This document shows, in pieces, positions 16,408-24,877 of a DNA stretch of 64,000 nt (positions are counted from its first letter, which is position 1; every line of letters starts with the position of its first letter). This stretch comes from Gemmatimonadaceae bacterium (lineage in GTDB: Bacteria; Gemmatimonadota; Gemmatimonadetes; Gemmatimonadales; Gemmatimonadaceae): positions 124,001-188,000 of the forward strand of contig JAUQWM010000044.1 of assembly GCA_030835125.1 (NCBI GenBank), written 5' to 3'. The notes beneath the pieces were generated by a model. That model was given only the letters and a program-made list of their open reading frames with translations, had not been told where the DNA came from and ran no database searches. The translations under genes and the position numbers were made by a program.

Positions 16408-18825
16408 TCAGTCCTCTCGCAGCACCGACGCTGGCGCGAGTCGCCGTGCCGCGAGCGCGGGGATCAGCGATGCGGTCGCGGTCACGCCGAGCACCCCCCC
16501 GGCGCACAGGGCGTAGACGACGGGGTCGAGCGGTGTCACGCCATACAGGAACGCGCCCAGGAACCTCGACAGGCCCAGCGCCACGACGGTGCCGATGCCG
16601 GTACCGGCCAGCCCCATGTAAACACCGGACCAGGTGATGAGGCCGACCACCTCACCCGGTTGCGCGCCAAGCGCGAGACGGAGTGCGATCTCCCGCCGGC
16701 GCTGGACGACCGCGTAGGTGACCAGGCCGAAGAGGCCAACGCCGGTGACCAGCGCGGCAACGACCGCGAGCCAGATGGTGATGATGCCCAGCGTGCGCTC
16801 CGCCGAGATGGAGCGCTCCAGGAAGTACGACACCGGATGGATGTCCCAGGCCGGGCTGCGCGGGTCGATCGAGGCAGCGAGCGAGCGGAGCGGCGCGACC
16901 ATCGACGTGGGCGGCACGCTGGTCTTCACGATCATGTTGAGGCTCTGCCCCCAGCGGCCCAGCGTCTGGGTCAGCGGCACGTACACCTGGATTCTCGAGG
17001 GCTCCCGCAGGGTGTAGTGCCTGACGTTGCGCGTCACGCCGACCACGGTGCGATAGAGGAACGAGGAATCGGCCGCCCGTTCCCCGATCGTCACCCGCTT
17101 CCCGATCGGGTCCTGCCCGGGCCAGAAGCTCGCCGCCATGGTCTCGTCCACGATCGCCACCGGGGCCGCATCGTTCCGGTCTCCATCGACGAAGGACCGC
17201 CCAGCCAGCACGGGAATGCCCAGCGTCGTGAAGAAGTCCGAGGACACCATGTTGAACAGCACCGACGGTCCTTCGTCGAACGACTGCGTCGCGCCAAAGG
17301 GCTGGATGCGCAACTCCCACGACCGGTCGGTCAACGGGAGGATGAGGCTCGCCGCGGCGTGAGTGACGCCGGGCAGCGCGCGGGCCTGCTCGAGGAAGCC
17401 CGTATAGTGGGCGAGCCAGGCGTCGCGCGACCCGGTGCTGGCGGAGGAAGTGGCGATGCGGGCCATCAGCAGCCCGTCCTCGTTGAACCCCTTGTCGGTC
17501 GACTTGAGGCGGAGGAAGCTCGTCAGCAACAAGCCGGCGCCGACGGCGAGGATCACGCTCAGCGCGGTCTCGCCGACCAGCAGGGCCGAACGGGCCCGCG
17601 TGCGCACCCCGACGATCGATGGCGAGCCACCGCGTAGCGACTGCAGGATACGCGGCGACACGGCGTGGTGCGTCGCGGCAAGGCCGAAGAGCACACCGCC
17701 GGCGACGCAGGTGGCGAGCGTGGCCAGCGCCGTCCGGAGGTCGATGGAGATCCGCGCGACGAGCGACGCGGGGAGGTCCGTCGGGAGCATCGGGAGCAGC
17801 GACCGGAGGAGCAGCACCGCCAGCATGAGTCCGAGGGCGCCACCGGCGACCATGAGGAGGACGTTCTCCTGGATGAACTGGCGGCGGAGGTCGCCGCGGT
17901 CACCGCCGAGCGCGAGTCGCACGGCCGCATCGCGGCGACGATCGGCGGCGCGGGCGAGGACCAGCCCCCCGGCGTTGCCGACGGCGATGAGCATGACCAG
18001 GCCGACGGCCACGAGGAGCAGCCACAACTGCCGGTCGCGATCGCCGAGCAGGTAGTCGGGAAGGGCCTGCAGGCTCGGCATCGCGGTGAGCGGTCCGTTC
18101 TCGGCACGAACGTCGCGGCCGATGCGGTCGATGTCCGCCGCCGCGGCCGCGAAGCTCGTTCCCGTCTTGAGGCGGGCGAAGATGCGGGTGCCGAACGCGG
18201 AGTTCCGGTCCTCCCAGGGGAGCCCGCTGATGGAACCCATGTTGACGAGGATCGCCGGCTCGGTTCGTGGGAAGGCAAAGCCTTCGGGAAGGATGCCGGT
18301 GACCGTGTGCGGCGTTGCCCCGATCGTGATGGTGCCGCCGACGATCGAGGAGTCGCCACCGAAGGTTGACTGCCACGTCGCGTGCCCGATCATGGCGACC
18401 GGCGGTGAGCCCGGTTCGGTCTCGCGCGCGTCGAAGGTGCGCCCGAGCGCCGGGCGAATCCGCAATACGCCGAACAGGTCGCCGTAGACGGCCCCGCCGT
18501 CGAGCATCCGTGTTTCGCCTCCGCGGAGGACCCGGAAGCTCCACCCGGCGATACCGCCCCAGGTCTCGAGCGTGCGGCTGCGATCGCGCCAGTCGCGGTA
18601 GTTCGGGATCGAGGTCGAGATGCTGAACCCGCGCGACGACGTGACCTCCACGGTGACCAGTTCACCCGGTCGCTCATAGGGGAGCGGGCGCAGGACGATG
18701 GCTCCGACGACGGCGAGGACGGCGCTCAGTCCGCCGACGCCAATGGCGATGGTCGCCAGCTGGAGCAGGGTGACGCCGCGCGCACGGACGAGCGTGCGGG
18801 CGGCGTGCCGGAGTGACGTGGGCAT
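16408..18825 (-). CDS. ABC-transporter permease, MacB/FtsX type (ADOP-like)
   Basis: 805 residues from the ATG at 18825. One N-terminal transmembrane helix is followed by a large periplasmic MacB-like core, a three-helix FtsX block in the middle (about 275-420), a second periplasmic core, and a C-terminal three-helix FtsX block (LAVVAALVTGVGLFGLVTY onward). This duplicated layout without its own ATPase matches the ADOP (acidobacterial duplicated orphan permease) families. Substrates are unknown; relatives export peptides or antibiotics or act in mechanotransmission. No ATPase gene is adjacent. Confidence 0.88.
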   Translation of the reverse strand: MPTSLRHAARTLVRARGVTLLQLATIAIGVGGLSAVLAVVGAIVLRPLPYERPGELVTVEVTSSRGFSISTSIPNYRDWRDRSRTLETWGGIAGWSFRVLRGGETRMLDGGAVYGDLFGVLRIRPALGRTFDARETEPGSPPVAMIGHATWQSTFGGDSSIVGGTITIGATPHTVTGILPEGFAFPRTEPAILVNMGSISGLPWEDRNSAFGTRIFARLKTGTSFAAAAADIDRIGRDVRAENGPLTAMPSLQALPDYLLGDRDRQLWLLLVAVGLVMLIAVGNAGGLVLARAADRRRDAAVRLALGGDRGDLRRQFIQENVLLMVAGGALGLMLAVLLLRSLLPMLPTDLPASLVARISIDLRTALATLATCVAGGVLFGLAATHHAVSPRILQSLRGGSPSIVGVRTRARSALLVGETALSVILAVGAGLLLTSFLRLKSTDKGFNEDGLLMARIATSSASTGSRDAWLAHYTGFLEQARALPGVTHAAASLILPLTDRSWELRIQPFGATQSFDEGPSVLFNMVSSDFFTTLGIPVLAGRSFVDGDRNDAAPVAIVDETMAASFWPGQDPIGKRVTIGERAADSSFLYRTVVGVTRNVRHYTLREPSRIQVYVPLTQTLGRWGQSLNMIVKTSVPPTSMVAPLRSLAASIDPRSPAWDIHPVSYFLERSISAERTLGIITIWLAVVAALVTGVGLFGLVTYAVVQRRREIALRLALGAQPGEVVGLITWSGVYMGLAGTGIGTVVALGLSRFLGAFLYGVTPLDPVVYALCAGGVLGVTATASLIPALAARRLAPASVLRED

Positions 18826-19441
18826 GAGGGGCGGGGTTTGGGAACGCCGGTGCAAGGTGGGTGACCGGAGTTCGACAGCGCGAATGCGGCGCACGTTGGA
18901 ATCCCCTGGCGACCGGGGCGGATCGCCCCCGGGGATCCCGTCCGGGCGGGTCCGGAAGCCGGGCGCCGGCATCGTTAGGCGGCGGCCGGCCGGACCGGAA
19001 CCGGGAGGCAGACTATTGCGCGATGGCGGACGGGCTTCCTATATTCGTCCAACCGCTTCGCGTTCGCGCGGGGACCCTGCTTGGCTTCATCGCGACTACA
19101 ATCACTCAAGAGTGCCTCCCTGGCCGCCGACATCATCGGCATGGCCGGCAGGGTTGAGGCCCCACCCTTGAAAGTTCGCGACCTCTCTTTTACCACTTTA
19201 GGCGTGCATTTATGATGGTCTGGTAGCGATACCGGGCGGTCATGCCGGTTTCGTAACTGTGGTGATGGTCGTCCAGCGGATCGTAGCCCCACTGGACATG
19301 CTGATTGAGAAGACCAGTCTGTCGCAGTTTTGCGCCGAGGTCCTGGCGCGCGGAACCAGTCGGATGTTCGCGTCCGGCTGCTGCCGACCAATCCACCGGG
19401 GGATTGGACCGGCGTTCAACACCCTCTCCATGGAGAGAACA
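18826..19441. other. 616-bp spacer with no confident gene
   Basis: Contains a GTTAGGC word (18974-18980) and an AT-rich patch at 19186-19210. A minus-strand frame at 19190-19366 ends RYQTIINARLKW, like a beta-barrel C-terminus, but has no credible start and may be a remnant. Presumably it holds promoters for the permease (minus) and the lysine-rich micro-ORF (plus); none matches consensus well. Confidence 0.4.
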
Positions 19442-19498
19442 ATGGCTGCGAAGAAGAAGAAGGCTGCGAAGAAGGGCGGCGCCAAGAAGAAGAAGTAG
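19442..19498 (+). CDS. 18-residue lysine/alanine microprotein
   Basis: The ATG at 19442 follows GGAGAG with good spacing and encodes MAAKKKKAAKKGGAKKKK, then TAG. Nineteen bases on is a near-perfect 16-bp terminator stem. The product is almost pure Lys/Ala/Gly, like the tails of bacterial histone-H1-like proteins, and a nucleic-acid-binding role is inferred. The frame is open to 19259 upstream but those residues look unlike a protein. The Shine-Dalgarno and dedicated terminator argue that it is real; the extreme length argues for caution. Confidence 0.55.
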   Translation: MAAKKKKAAKKGGAKKKK

Positions 19499-19516
19499 GC
19501 TCCGTTCGTTGCTTAA

Positions 19517-19554
19517 CAAGAAAGCCGGCGCATGTGCGCCGGCTTTCTTGTTTT
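19517..19554 (+). terminator. strong rho-independent terminator
   Basis: A perfect 16-bp stem, CAAGAAAGCCGGCGCA with its complement, separated by TG and followed by TTTTC. It serves the micro-ORF ending at 19498 and may also stop transcription from the converging small gene at 19571-19726. Confidence 0.92.
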
Positions 19555-19570
19555 CAGGAACCCTCTTCGC

Positions 19571-19726
19571 TCAGGCGGCCTTCACCTCGATCGGCTCGCC
19601 ACTGGTCTCATCCTCGATGGAATAGACGTAGGCGCTGAGACGCGGCACGGGGTCCACGCTCGGCCAGCCGGAGATGACAATCCCGATCGGTTCCTGCGGT
19701 TCGTTCGACTGACGACGTTTTGGCAT
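19571..19726 (-). CDS. small hypothetical protein, 51 residues
   Basis: The ATG at 19726 encodes MPKRRQSNEPQEPIGIVISG followed by a short Pro/Ser/Glu-rich stretch ending GEPIEVKAA. The IGIVISGWP segment looks like a folded strand-turn, but I know no family. No strong Shine-Dalgarno is visible. It converges on the micro-ORF and shares the terminator region. Confidence 0.45.
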   Translation of the reverse strand: MPKRRQSNEPQEPIGIVISGWPSVDPVPRLSAYVYSIEDETSGEPIEVKAA

Positions 19727-19996
19727 CGGTACAGCACGCTCCTGGTGGCTGCGGTGTGGCTCGGGCGAGTAGCCCGCGTGCCGCGCGCCCAAGGCAACGA
19801 GGGTGCCAGGATTGCGGAATCCGGAACGCCTTGCGGCGTCGAAGGATGCGCCGGTAGCGGCTTTCGCGCGTTCACTCGATCGTCGCGAAATGACACGCCG
19901 GTAAGCGGACACCCGTAGCGGAATGAAACAGTCGACCGGAGGCGGGCCGGGTACATCGGGTCTCTTGCCTACCGGACTCGGACCTTCTGGCTCGAC
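19727..19996. other. 270-bp spacer
   Basis: No gene or motif supported. The minus-strand frame of the 51-residue gene stays open into it but without protein-like content. Confidence 0.4.
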
Positions 19997-20770
19997 TCAG
20001 GCCACGCTCTTCCGTGCCAGGAAAGTGCCGTTCTCGGCGCCGTCGAGCACGACGGAGACGTCCCATCCGCGATAGCGGGCTCGAAGTTCTTCCATGGTGA
20101 GCCCGGACTCGCCGGCGACCAGCGTGTCGACGAGATGAACGCCACCGTCGAGGGTCGCGCGCTTGAGAAGGTCGATGACCCGCGTGCGCTGCTCCTGCGT
20201 GAGCCCGCGGAACGCGGCCGGCGTGACGACAACTGCGTTGAGGGGCGCATCGGGCGACCATGCGTTGAGTCCGATGGACTGTCCCTTCACGCGGGACATC
20301 AGGCCGACCTGACTGGCGGCCGTGACCACGCGCTCGACCGCTTCCTCGTTCTCCTCGACCGCTGTCACCTGGCAGCCACGGGCGGCGAGGTACAGGACCG
20401 GACCTTCCTGGCGAACGCCGGCGACCAGCACCCGCGAATCGGTGTCGGGCAGGATCTCCCGGACGAGCGGGGCGTCAGCGGCGAGGCCCCAGTGTTCCGG
20501 CGTGCGATACATGGCCAGGAGCTTGAGCCGGCGCTTGCGCCAGGTGGCATAGGTGGGAATCCGCAGCCGCTGGCTGATGATGCGGTCGACCTCGGAACAG
20601 AGCACGAGCTCGTCGAACTCGGGCTGGGGCCGGCCACGGAGGGCGGAAACGGCCTCGTCGCCGATGCGGAGGATTGCCGGCCGCGGAAGCGAGAACTTGT
20701 AGTTCTCGATCTCCTGGTCGACATACTGTTCGTACTGCTGCTTCAGCGATACGTGCTGGCGCTGGCCCAT
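19997..20770 (-). CDS. Rossmann-fold methyltransferase-like protein
   Basis: 257 residues. An N-terminal helical half (SLKQQYEQYVDQEIENYKFS) is followed by a class-I SAM-methyltransferase-like core: DSRVLVAGVRQEGPVLYLAARGCQVTAVEENEEAVERV fits strand 1, loop and the acidic end of strand 2. The first loop lacks the classic GxGxG, so SAM binding is not assured. DAPLNAVVVTPAAFRGL would be strand 4. The substrate cannot be inferred; the upstream spacer has a GTTAGGC word. Confidence 0.7.
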   Translation of the reverse strand: MGQRQHVSLKQQYEQYVDQEIENYKFSLPRPAILRIGDEAVSALRGRPQPEFDELVLCSEVDRIISQRLRIPTYATWRKRRLKLLAMYRTPEHWGLAADAPLVREILPDTDSRVLVAGVRQEGPVLYLAARGCQVTAVEENEEAVERVVTAASQVGLMSRVKGQSIGLNAWSPDAPLNAVVVTPAAFRGLTQEQRTRVIDLLKRATLDGGVHLVDTLVAGESGLTMEELRARYRGWDVSVVLDGAENGTFLARKSVA

Positions 20771-20845
20771 GTCGTTTGCCCGGCGGGTCGCGCGACAAGT
20801 TAGGCATCCTCGTCAGGCATGGCAAGGCTGTGGGAATGCTGCGTA

Positions 20846-20905
20846 GACGACCTGCTGCGTGCTGATTGCTGCGGGCTGCTGCTGCCGCTGCGGGCCGGGG
20901 CTCGT
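20846..20905. repeat. REP-like element, core TGCTGATTGCTG
   Basis: Contains CTGCGTGCTGATTGCTGCGG followed by CTGCTGCTGCCGCTGCGGG, the same sequence that opens each unit of the array at 21737-22096. It lies upstream of mutM. Confidence 0.75.
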
Positions 20906-20960
20906 TGCTGGCGCTCAGCCGGTGGGCTACTGTCGCTCCCTCGACCCTCGACCCTCCCCC

Positions 20961-21749
20961 ATGCCTGAACTTCCCGAAGTCGAGCGAGCGGCCGGGATCG
21001 CCCGGGCGGCCGTGGTCGGCCGCACCATAACGAGTGTCCGGGTCCTCCATCCCGCCCAGCGGCGGGGCCTGCCGGCGCGGGCCGCGCGCTCCCTCATTGG
21101 CGATCGCGTCGAGGCCGTTGTCCGGCGCGGGAAGGCACAGCGCTTCCGCCTCGCCAGTGGACGCGAGCTGCGCGTGCATTTCCGCATGACCGGGGATTGG
21201 GTGCTCCTCGGATCCGGGGAGGTCCCGCCCCGGGCCGTCCGGGCCATCATCGCACTCGACGACGGCACCCGTCTCGCCCTGCACGACCCGCGCGCCCTCT
21301 CCGTCATCTCGCTAGGCATGCCCGAGCCGGACGAGGGCATCGGGCCCGAAGCGACCGATCCGGCCCTGACGCCGGCTCGCCTGTCCGCCGCACTCGCCGG
21401 CCGGCGGATCGCCATCAAGCAGGCGCTGCTCGACCAGGCCATCGTGGCCGGCATCGGGAACATCTATGCGTCCGAGGCCCTCTGGCGGGCGCGGATCGAT
21501 CCGCGACTCCCTGCCAACCGTCTCGAGGCCCCACAGCTCCGACGCCTGGTATCGGCTATCCGGGCAACCATGCGAATCGCAATGGCGCGCCACGCGCGCT
21601 ACTACGGACGGGATGCCGGGGAAGGGCGGTTCGCGGTCTACGATCGCGAGGGACAGCGGTGCCGTCGCTGTGGGGCAAACGTGAGGCGGATCGTCCAGGC
21701 GGGAAGGAGCACCTATTTCTGCCTGAGATGCCAGGGAGCTGCGTGCTGA
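20961..21749 (+). CDS. mutM: formamidopyrimidine-DNA glycosylase
   Basis: 262 residues. The N-terminus MPELPEVE gives catalytic Pro2/Glu3; Lys58 lies in RRGKAQRF; the helix-two-turn-helix region reads QALLDQAIVAGIGNIYASEALW; the C-terminal zinc finger is CRRCGANVRRIV...CLRC. It removes 8-oxoguanine and FaPy lesions and nicks the strand. The final residues GAAC and the TGA are supplied by a REP-like repeat (GCTGCGTGCTGATTG), so the C-terminus ends just past the last zinc ligand. Confidence 0.95.
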   Translation: MPELPEVERAAGIARAAVVGRTITSVRVLHPAQRRGLPARAARSLIGDRVEAVVRRGKAQRFRLASGRELRVHFRMTGDWVLLGSGEVPPRAVRAIIALDDGTRLALHDPRALSVISLGMPEPDEGIGPEATDPALTPARLSAALAGRRIAIKQALLDQAIVAGIGNIYASEALWRARIDPRLPANRLEAPQLRRLVSAIRATMRIAMARHARYYGRDAGEGRFAVYDREGQRCRRCGANVRRIVQAGRSTYFCLRCQGAAC

Positions 21750-22096
21750 TTGCTGCGGGCTGCTGCTGCCGCTGCGGGCTGGGGCTTGGCGCTAGCCCGA
21801 GCAGAGGGGCGGAACCCCAGGCATAAGCAATCAGCAGGGGGGAGCTGCGTGCTGATTGGTGCGGGCTGCTGCTGCCGCTGCGGGCTGGGGCTTGGCGCGC
21901 CAGCCCGAGCAGAGGGGCGGAGCCCCAGGCATAAGCAATCAGCAGGGGGGAGCTGCGTGCTGATTGCTGCGGGCTGCTGCTGCCGCTGCGGGCTGGGGCT
22001 GGCATCCGGGGGGAGAACTTCGTGCTGATTGCTGCGTGCTGCTGCTGGCGCCAGCCCGAGCAAGCTGCGGCAGCCCCAGCCACCAGCAATCAGTAC
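21737..22096. repeat. array of three REP-like hairpin units
   Basis: Units begin at about 21739, 21846 and 21951. The first two are about 105-110 bp, nearly identical, and each starts GCTGCGTGCTGATTG and ends GCAATCAGCAGGGG, so the ends are inverted complements. The third is rearranged, ending in the inverted core CAGCAATCAG at about 22085. The array fills the space between mutM and the convergent RlmI-like gene, and both stop codons lie in its outermost copies. Confidence 0.88.
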
Positions 22097-23256
22097 GCAG
22101 CCTGAAGTACGACTCCCTTGAGATACCCCGTCTCCGGGATGGTGACCACCTCCGGATGATCGATCGGCTGACCCAGGACCTGCCGGAGCAGCAGCCGGCG
22201 CCCGGAGTCCTGCGCGGCGTGTTCCACCATCTCCAGGAACAGCGGACGTGTCATGTGGAAGCTGCAGCTGGCGGTATACAGCATGCCCCCCGGCGCCAGC
22301 AGCCGCATTGCTCGCAGGTTGATCTCGTGGTAGCCGCGCAGCGCCGCGTCCAGGGAGTCGCGATTCTTGGCGAACGCCGGCGGGTCGAGCACGATCGTGT
22401 CGAACCGCTCACCCTCGCGGTCTTTCTCCCGCAGGTAGTCAAAGGCATTGGCCTCGATGCATTCGACGTTCGCCAGGCTGTTGAGCGTCGCGTTCTCCCG
22501 CGCGCGCACCAGCGCGTCGGCCGATGAATCGAGGGCGATCACGCTCTGGGCCTGGCGCGCCAGGTGGAGTGCAAAGGACCCGTGATAGCTGAAGCAGTCG
22601 AGCGCCTTCCCCGTTGCCAGGCTGCCCATCAGCACCCGGTTCTCGCGCTGGTCGAGGAAGGCCCCGGTCTTCTGCCCGGTCCAGGGCGCCGCTGCGTACC
22701 GGACGCCATGCTCGGTCACGATCACCTCACGCGGCACGTCGCCGTACAGCAGCACGGTCTCCCTCGCCAGCCCCTCCCGTGTCCGCAATGGCACGTCGTT
22801 CCGAGCCAGCACCCCTTCGGCTCCGGTGACCTGTACCAGCGCCTCGACGATCGGCTCGCGAAAGGACTCCACCGCCGCGCTCAGCAACTGGACGACCAGC
22901 CAGCGATCGTACCGGTCGCAGATCAGGGCAGGGAGGCCGTCGCCCTCGGCGTGCACAAGTCGATAGGCATTGGCGACGGTGACCAGGTCGCGTCGCAGCC
23001 CGATCGCCTGCTCCAGTCGCTGCCGCCACCAGCGCGGGTCGATGGTGGCGTCGGGATCGGGGTCGAGAAGGCGGAGGGAGATTTCGGAGGAAGGGCTCCA
23101 GAGCGCGACGCCGAGCCAGCGGCCACGGTCGTCGCGAACGCGGACCGTCCCCGCCGGCGCCGAGGGTCGCTTCCGGACGTCGCTCTTGAAGATCCAGGGG
23201 TGACCCCGCGCCCAGCGCTGCGCGCCCCGCTGGGTGACCGTTGCCGATTCAGTCAC
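22090..23256 (-). CDS. class I rRNA large-subunit methyltransferase, RlmI-like
   Basis: 388 residues: an N-terminal PUA-like domain (GHPWIFKSDV), a central EEHEE-type segment and a C-terminal SAM-methyltransferase domain. Visible motifs are GKALDCFSYHGSFALHLARQ (SAM loop), VIALDSS, NAFDYLRE, the catalytic-region DPPAFAKNR and the RAMRLLAPGG helix. Family members methylate C5 of a cytosine in 23S rRNA (RlmI acts on m5C1962 in E. coli). The last codons (AAY) and stop are contributed by the REP-like sequence at 22085-22096. Confidence 0.9.
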   Translation of the reverse strand: MTESATVTQRGAQRWARGHPWIFKSDVRKRPSAPAGTVRVRDDRGRWLGVALWSPSSEISLRLLDPDPDATIDPRWWRQRLEQAIGLRRDLVTVANAYRLVHAEGDGLPALICDRYDRWLVVQLLSAAVESFREPIVEALVQVTGAEGVLARNDVPLRTREGLARETVLLYGDVPREVIVTEHGVRYAAAPWTGQKTGAFLDQRENRVLMGSLATGKALDCFSYHGSFALHLARQAQSVIALDSSADALVRARENATLNSLANVECIEANAFDYLREKDREGERFDTIVLDPPAFAKNRDSLDAALRGYHEINLRAMRLLAPGGMLYTASCSFHMTRPLFLEMVEHAAQDSGRRLLLRQVLGQPIDHPEVVTIPETGYLKGVVLQAAY

Positions 23257-23280
23257 GCGGAGCCCCGAGGTTCCGTGCCC

Positions 23281-23335
23281 TGATGCCTGATGCCTGATGC
23301 CTGATGCCTGATGCGATGCCCGATGCCTGATGTCA
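23281..23335. repeat. 7-bp tandem repeat GATGCCT
   Basis: About seven copies of GATGCCT with two point variants, in the spacer upstream of the RlmI-like gene and downstream of mltG. The same unit recurs at 26489-26548 in the tRNA cluster. Confidence 0.88.
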
Positions 23336-23339
23336 TCCC

Positions 23340-24329
23340 CTATGGCCTCGCGCTGGCCGACCGGTTCCGCAGCGCCCGCATCCGCCGCACGGCCTCGTTA
23401 TGCTCCCGCAGCGTCGCGCGGAACTCGTGATGGCCGTCGGGATGGGCGACGAAGTACAGGAACGGTACGTCGGCAGGGAACAGCGCCGCCTCGATGCTCG
23501 CTGAGCCGGGCGAGGCGATCGGACCTGGCGGCAGCCCGACGTTGCGGTAGGTGTTGTACGGCGAGTCTACCCGGAGATCGCGGTAGAGCACCCGGGTCGT
23601 GTGGCGACCGAGCGCGTACTGCACGGTCGGGTCGGCCTGGAGGAGCATCTTCCGCTTGAGGCGGTTGTGGTACACGGCCGATATGACCGGTCGCTCGGCT
23701 GCGACCCTCGCCTCCTTCTCGATGATCGACGCCAGCGTCACGACCTCGTGCCGCGTCATTCCCAGCACCTTCAGGCGCTCGTTCCACTCCGGCTTCCAGC
23801 GCCGCTCGAACTCGTTCACCAGGCGCCTGACGATGGGCAGTGGCGCGGACCCCTCGGGCATCAGGTACGTCTCGGGAAAGAGGTATCCTTCGAGGGTGGG
23901 GGTCGGGATGCCGAGCCGCCGGAGCAGCGCCGTGTCACGCGAGGCCGAATCGAGCGCCTCGGGCGGGACCTTCATCGTCGTTGCGACCGAGGGGACAATC
24001 GTCCTGAGGTCCCATCCCTCGGGGATGGTCACGGTGAACACGATGCCGCGCCCGGCCACGAGCCCGTCGATCACGGTGCGCCAGGACGCGCCGCGGTCGA
24101 TGAGGTAGGTGCCCGCCTTGATGCTCCGGTCGCGTCCCGCCAGCTTGGCGTAGAGGCTGAACGCGCGGGCGGAACGGATGACACCCGCCTTCTTCAGGGA
24201 GTCCGCGGCCTGGCGCAGGCTGGCGCCGCTGGGTACCTGGACTCGCGCACTGCCACTGCCGCCGTCGCAGGCAGCAACGGCGACGACGCTCCCCGCCAGC
24301 ACCAGGCGTCGCACGCGGGCCCCGCTCAC
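23340..24329 (-). CDS. mltG: endolytic murein transglycosylase MltG (YceG-like)
   Basis: 329 residues. The N-terminus (RLVLAGSVVAVAAC) has a lipobox with Cys21, so this homolog may be a lipoprotein instead of the usual single-pass form. A LysM-like region (VQVPSGASLRQAADSLKKAGVI) precedes the YceG catalytic domain with LEGYLFPETY, TLASIIEKEA (catalytic Glu), QADPTVQYALG and SPYNTYRNVGLPPGPI. It cleaves nascent glycan strands. The GTG start overlaps the ruvX stop (GTGA), a common neighbour order. Confidence 0.94.
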   Translation of the reverse strand: MSGARVRRLVLAGSVVAVAACDGGSGSARVQVPSGASLRQAADSLKKAGVIRSARAFSLYAKLAGRDRSIKAGTYLIDRGASWRTVIDGLVAGRGIVFTVTIPEGWDLRTIVPSVATTMKVPPEALDSASRDTALLRRLGIPTPTLEGYLFPETYLMPEGSAPLPIVRRLVNEFERRWKPEWNERLKVLGMTRHEVVTLASIIEKEARVAAERPVISAVYHNRLKRKMLLQADPTVQYALGRHTTRVLYRDLRVDSPYNTYRNVGLPPGPIASPGSASIEAALFPADVPFLYFVAHPDGHHEFRATLREHNEAVRRMRALRNRSASARP

Positions 24330-24748
24330 CGGACCGGTTCCCTGAGTTGCAGGGCATGCTGGAGCAGGACCGTCGCGGCCAGCGCGTCCACGTCTCCCTT
24401 GCGCCCGCGGGTCGAGCCGCCCATCTCGCGAATGGCACGCTGCGCCGCCGCGGTGGTGAATCGCTCGTCTACCAGCCGGACCGGCAGCCCGCTCCGCTCG
24501 CCGAGCAGGGCCGCCACACGACGCGCCTCGCTCGATCGGTCCGTTTCCTCGCCTTGCCCGTCGAGCGGCAACCCGACGACGAAGCCTTCCGCGCCTAACG
24601 ACTTCGCCCGTTCGAGGATCTCGCCGATCGGCGGGCGCTTGCCGGCCCGGCGGACGATGTGGCCCGCGGGCGACGCGATGAGCCCCGTCGGATCGCTTAC
24701 CGCGAGCCCGATCCGGCGGTCACCGAGGTCGATGGCGAAAATGCGCAC
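24326..24748 (-). CDS. ruvX: putative Holliday junction resolvase RuvX/YqgF
   Basis: 140 residues with an RNase H-like fold: MRIFAIDLGDRRIGLAVSD carries the first catalytic Asp, FVVGLPLDGQGEE the second strand, and LVDERFTTAAAQRA the Glu motif. DVDALAATVLLQ at the C-terminus completes the acidic site. RuvX is linked to 16S rRNA 5'-end processing and to junction resolution. It overlaps mltG by 4 bp. Its S-L-G uses TTA in a GTTAGGC word at 24593-24599. Confidence 0.93.
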   Translation of the reverse strand: MRIFAIDLGDRRIGLAVSDPTGLIASPAGHIVRRAGKRPPIGEILERAKSLGAEGFVVGLPLDGQGEETDRSSEARRVAALLGERSGLPVRLVDERFTTAAAQRAIREMGGSTRGRKGDVDALAATVLLQHALQLREPVR

Positions 24749-24749
24749 G

Positions 24750-24877
24750 GGGGATGGAGGACAGGGGATGGGCGACGGGGGACCCAGCGTTCCGGCCAGG
24801 ACGAAAACGGCGGGAGCCGACGCGAGGATCCACGCCCACGACAGCGCTCGCCCGTCTCCCGTCCGACACCCCCCGTC
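24750..24877. repeat. G-rich repeat spacer downstream of rho
   Basis: GGGGGATGGAGGACAGGGGA-like copies (24750-24785) face complementary CCCGTCTCCCGTCCGACACC copies (24855-24880), so the spacer between rho and ruvX can form an imperfect hairpin. The same GACGGGGGAC text appears at 26802-26873. Confidence 0.65.

Noticed and set aside
13328-16516. A 1062-codon open frame opposite the formate dehydrogenase gene
   Set aside because: It mirrors the codon structure of the real gene on the other strand; the translation is Arg/Asp/His-rich with no domain, as expected for antisense frames in GC-rich DNA.
20291-20301. Selecting ACCTGAC and CCCTGAC words as extra copies of the GCCTGAC motif
   Set aside because: They differ in the first base; including near matches would inflate the count.
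21737-22096. Possible insertion sequence remnants
   Set aside because: No transposase frame, no target-site duplication visible, and units are small hairpins; a REP-like array fits better.
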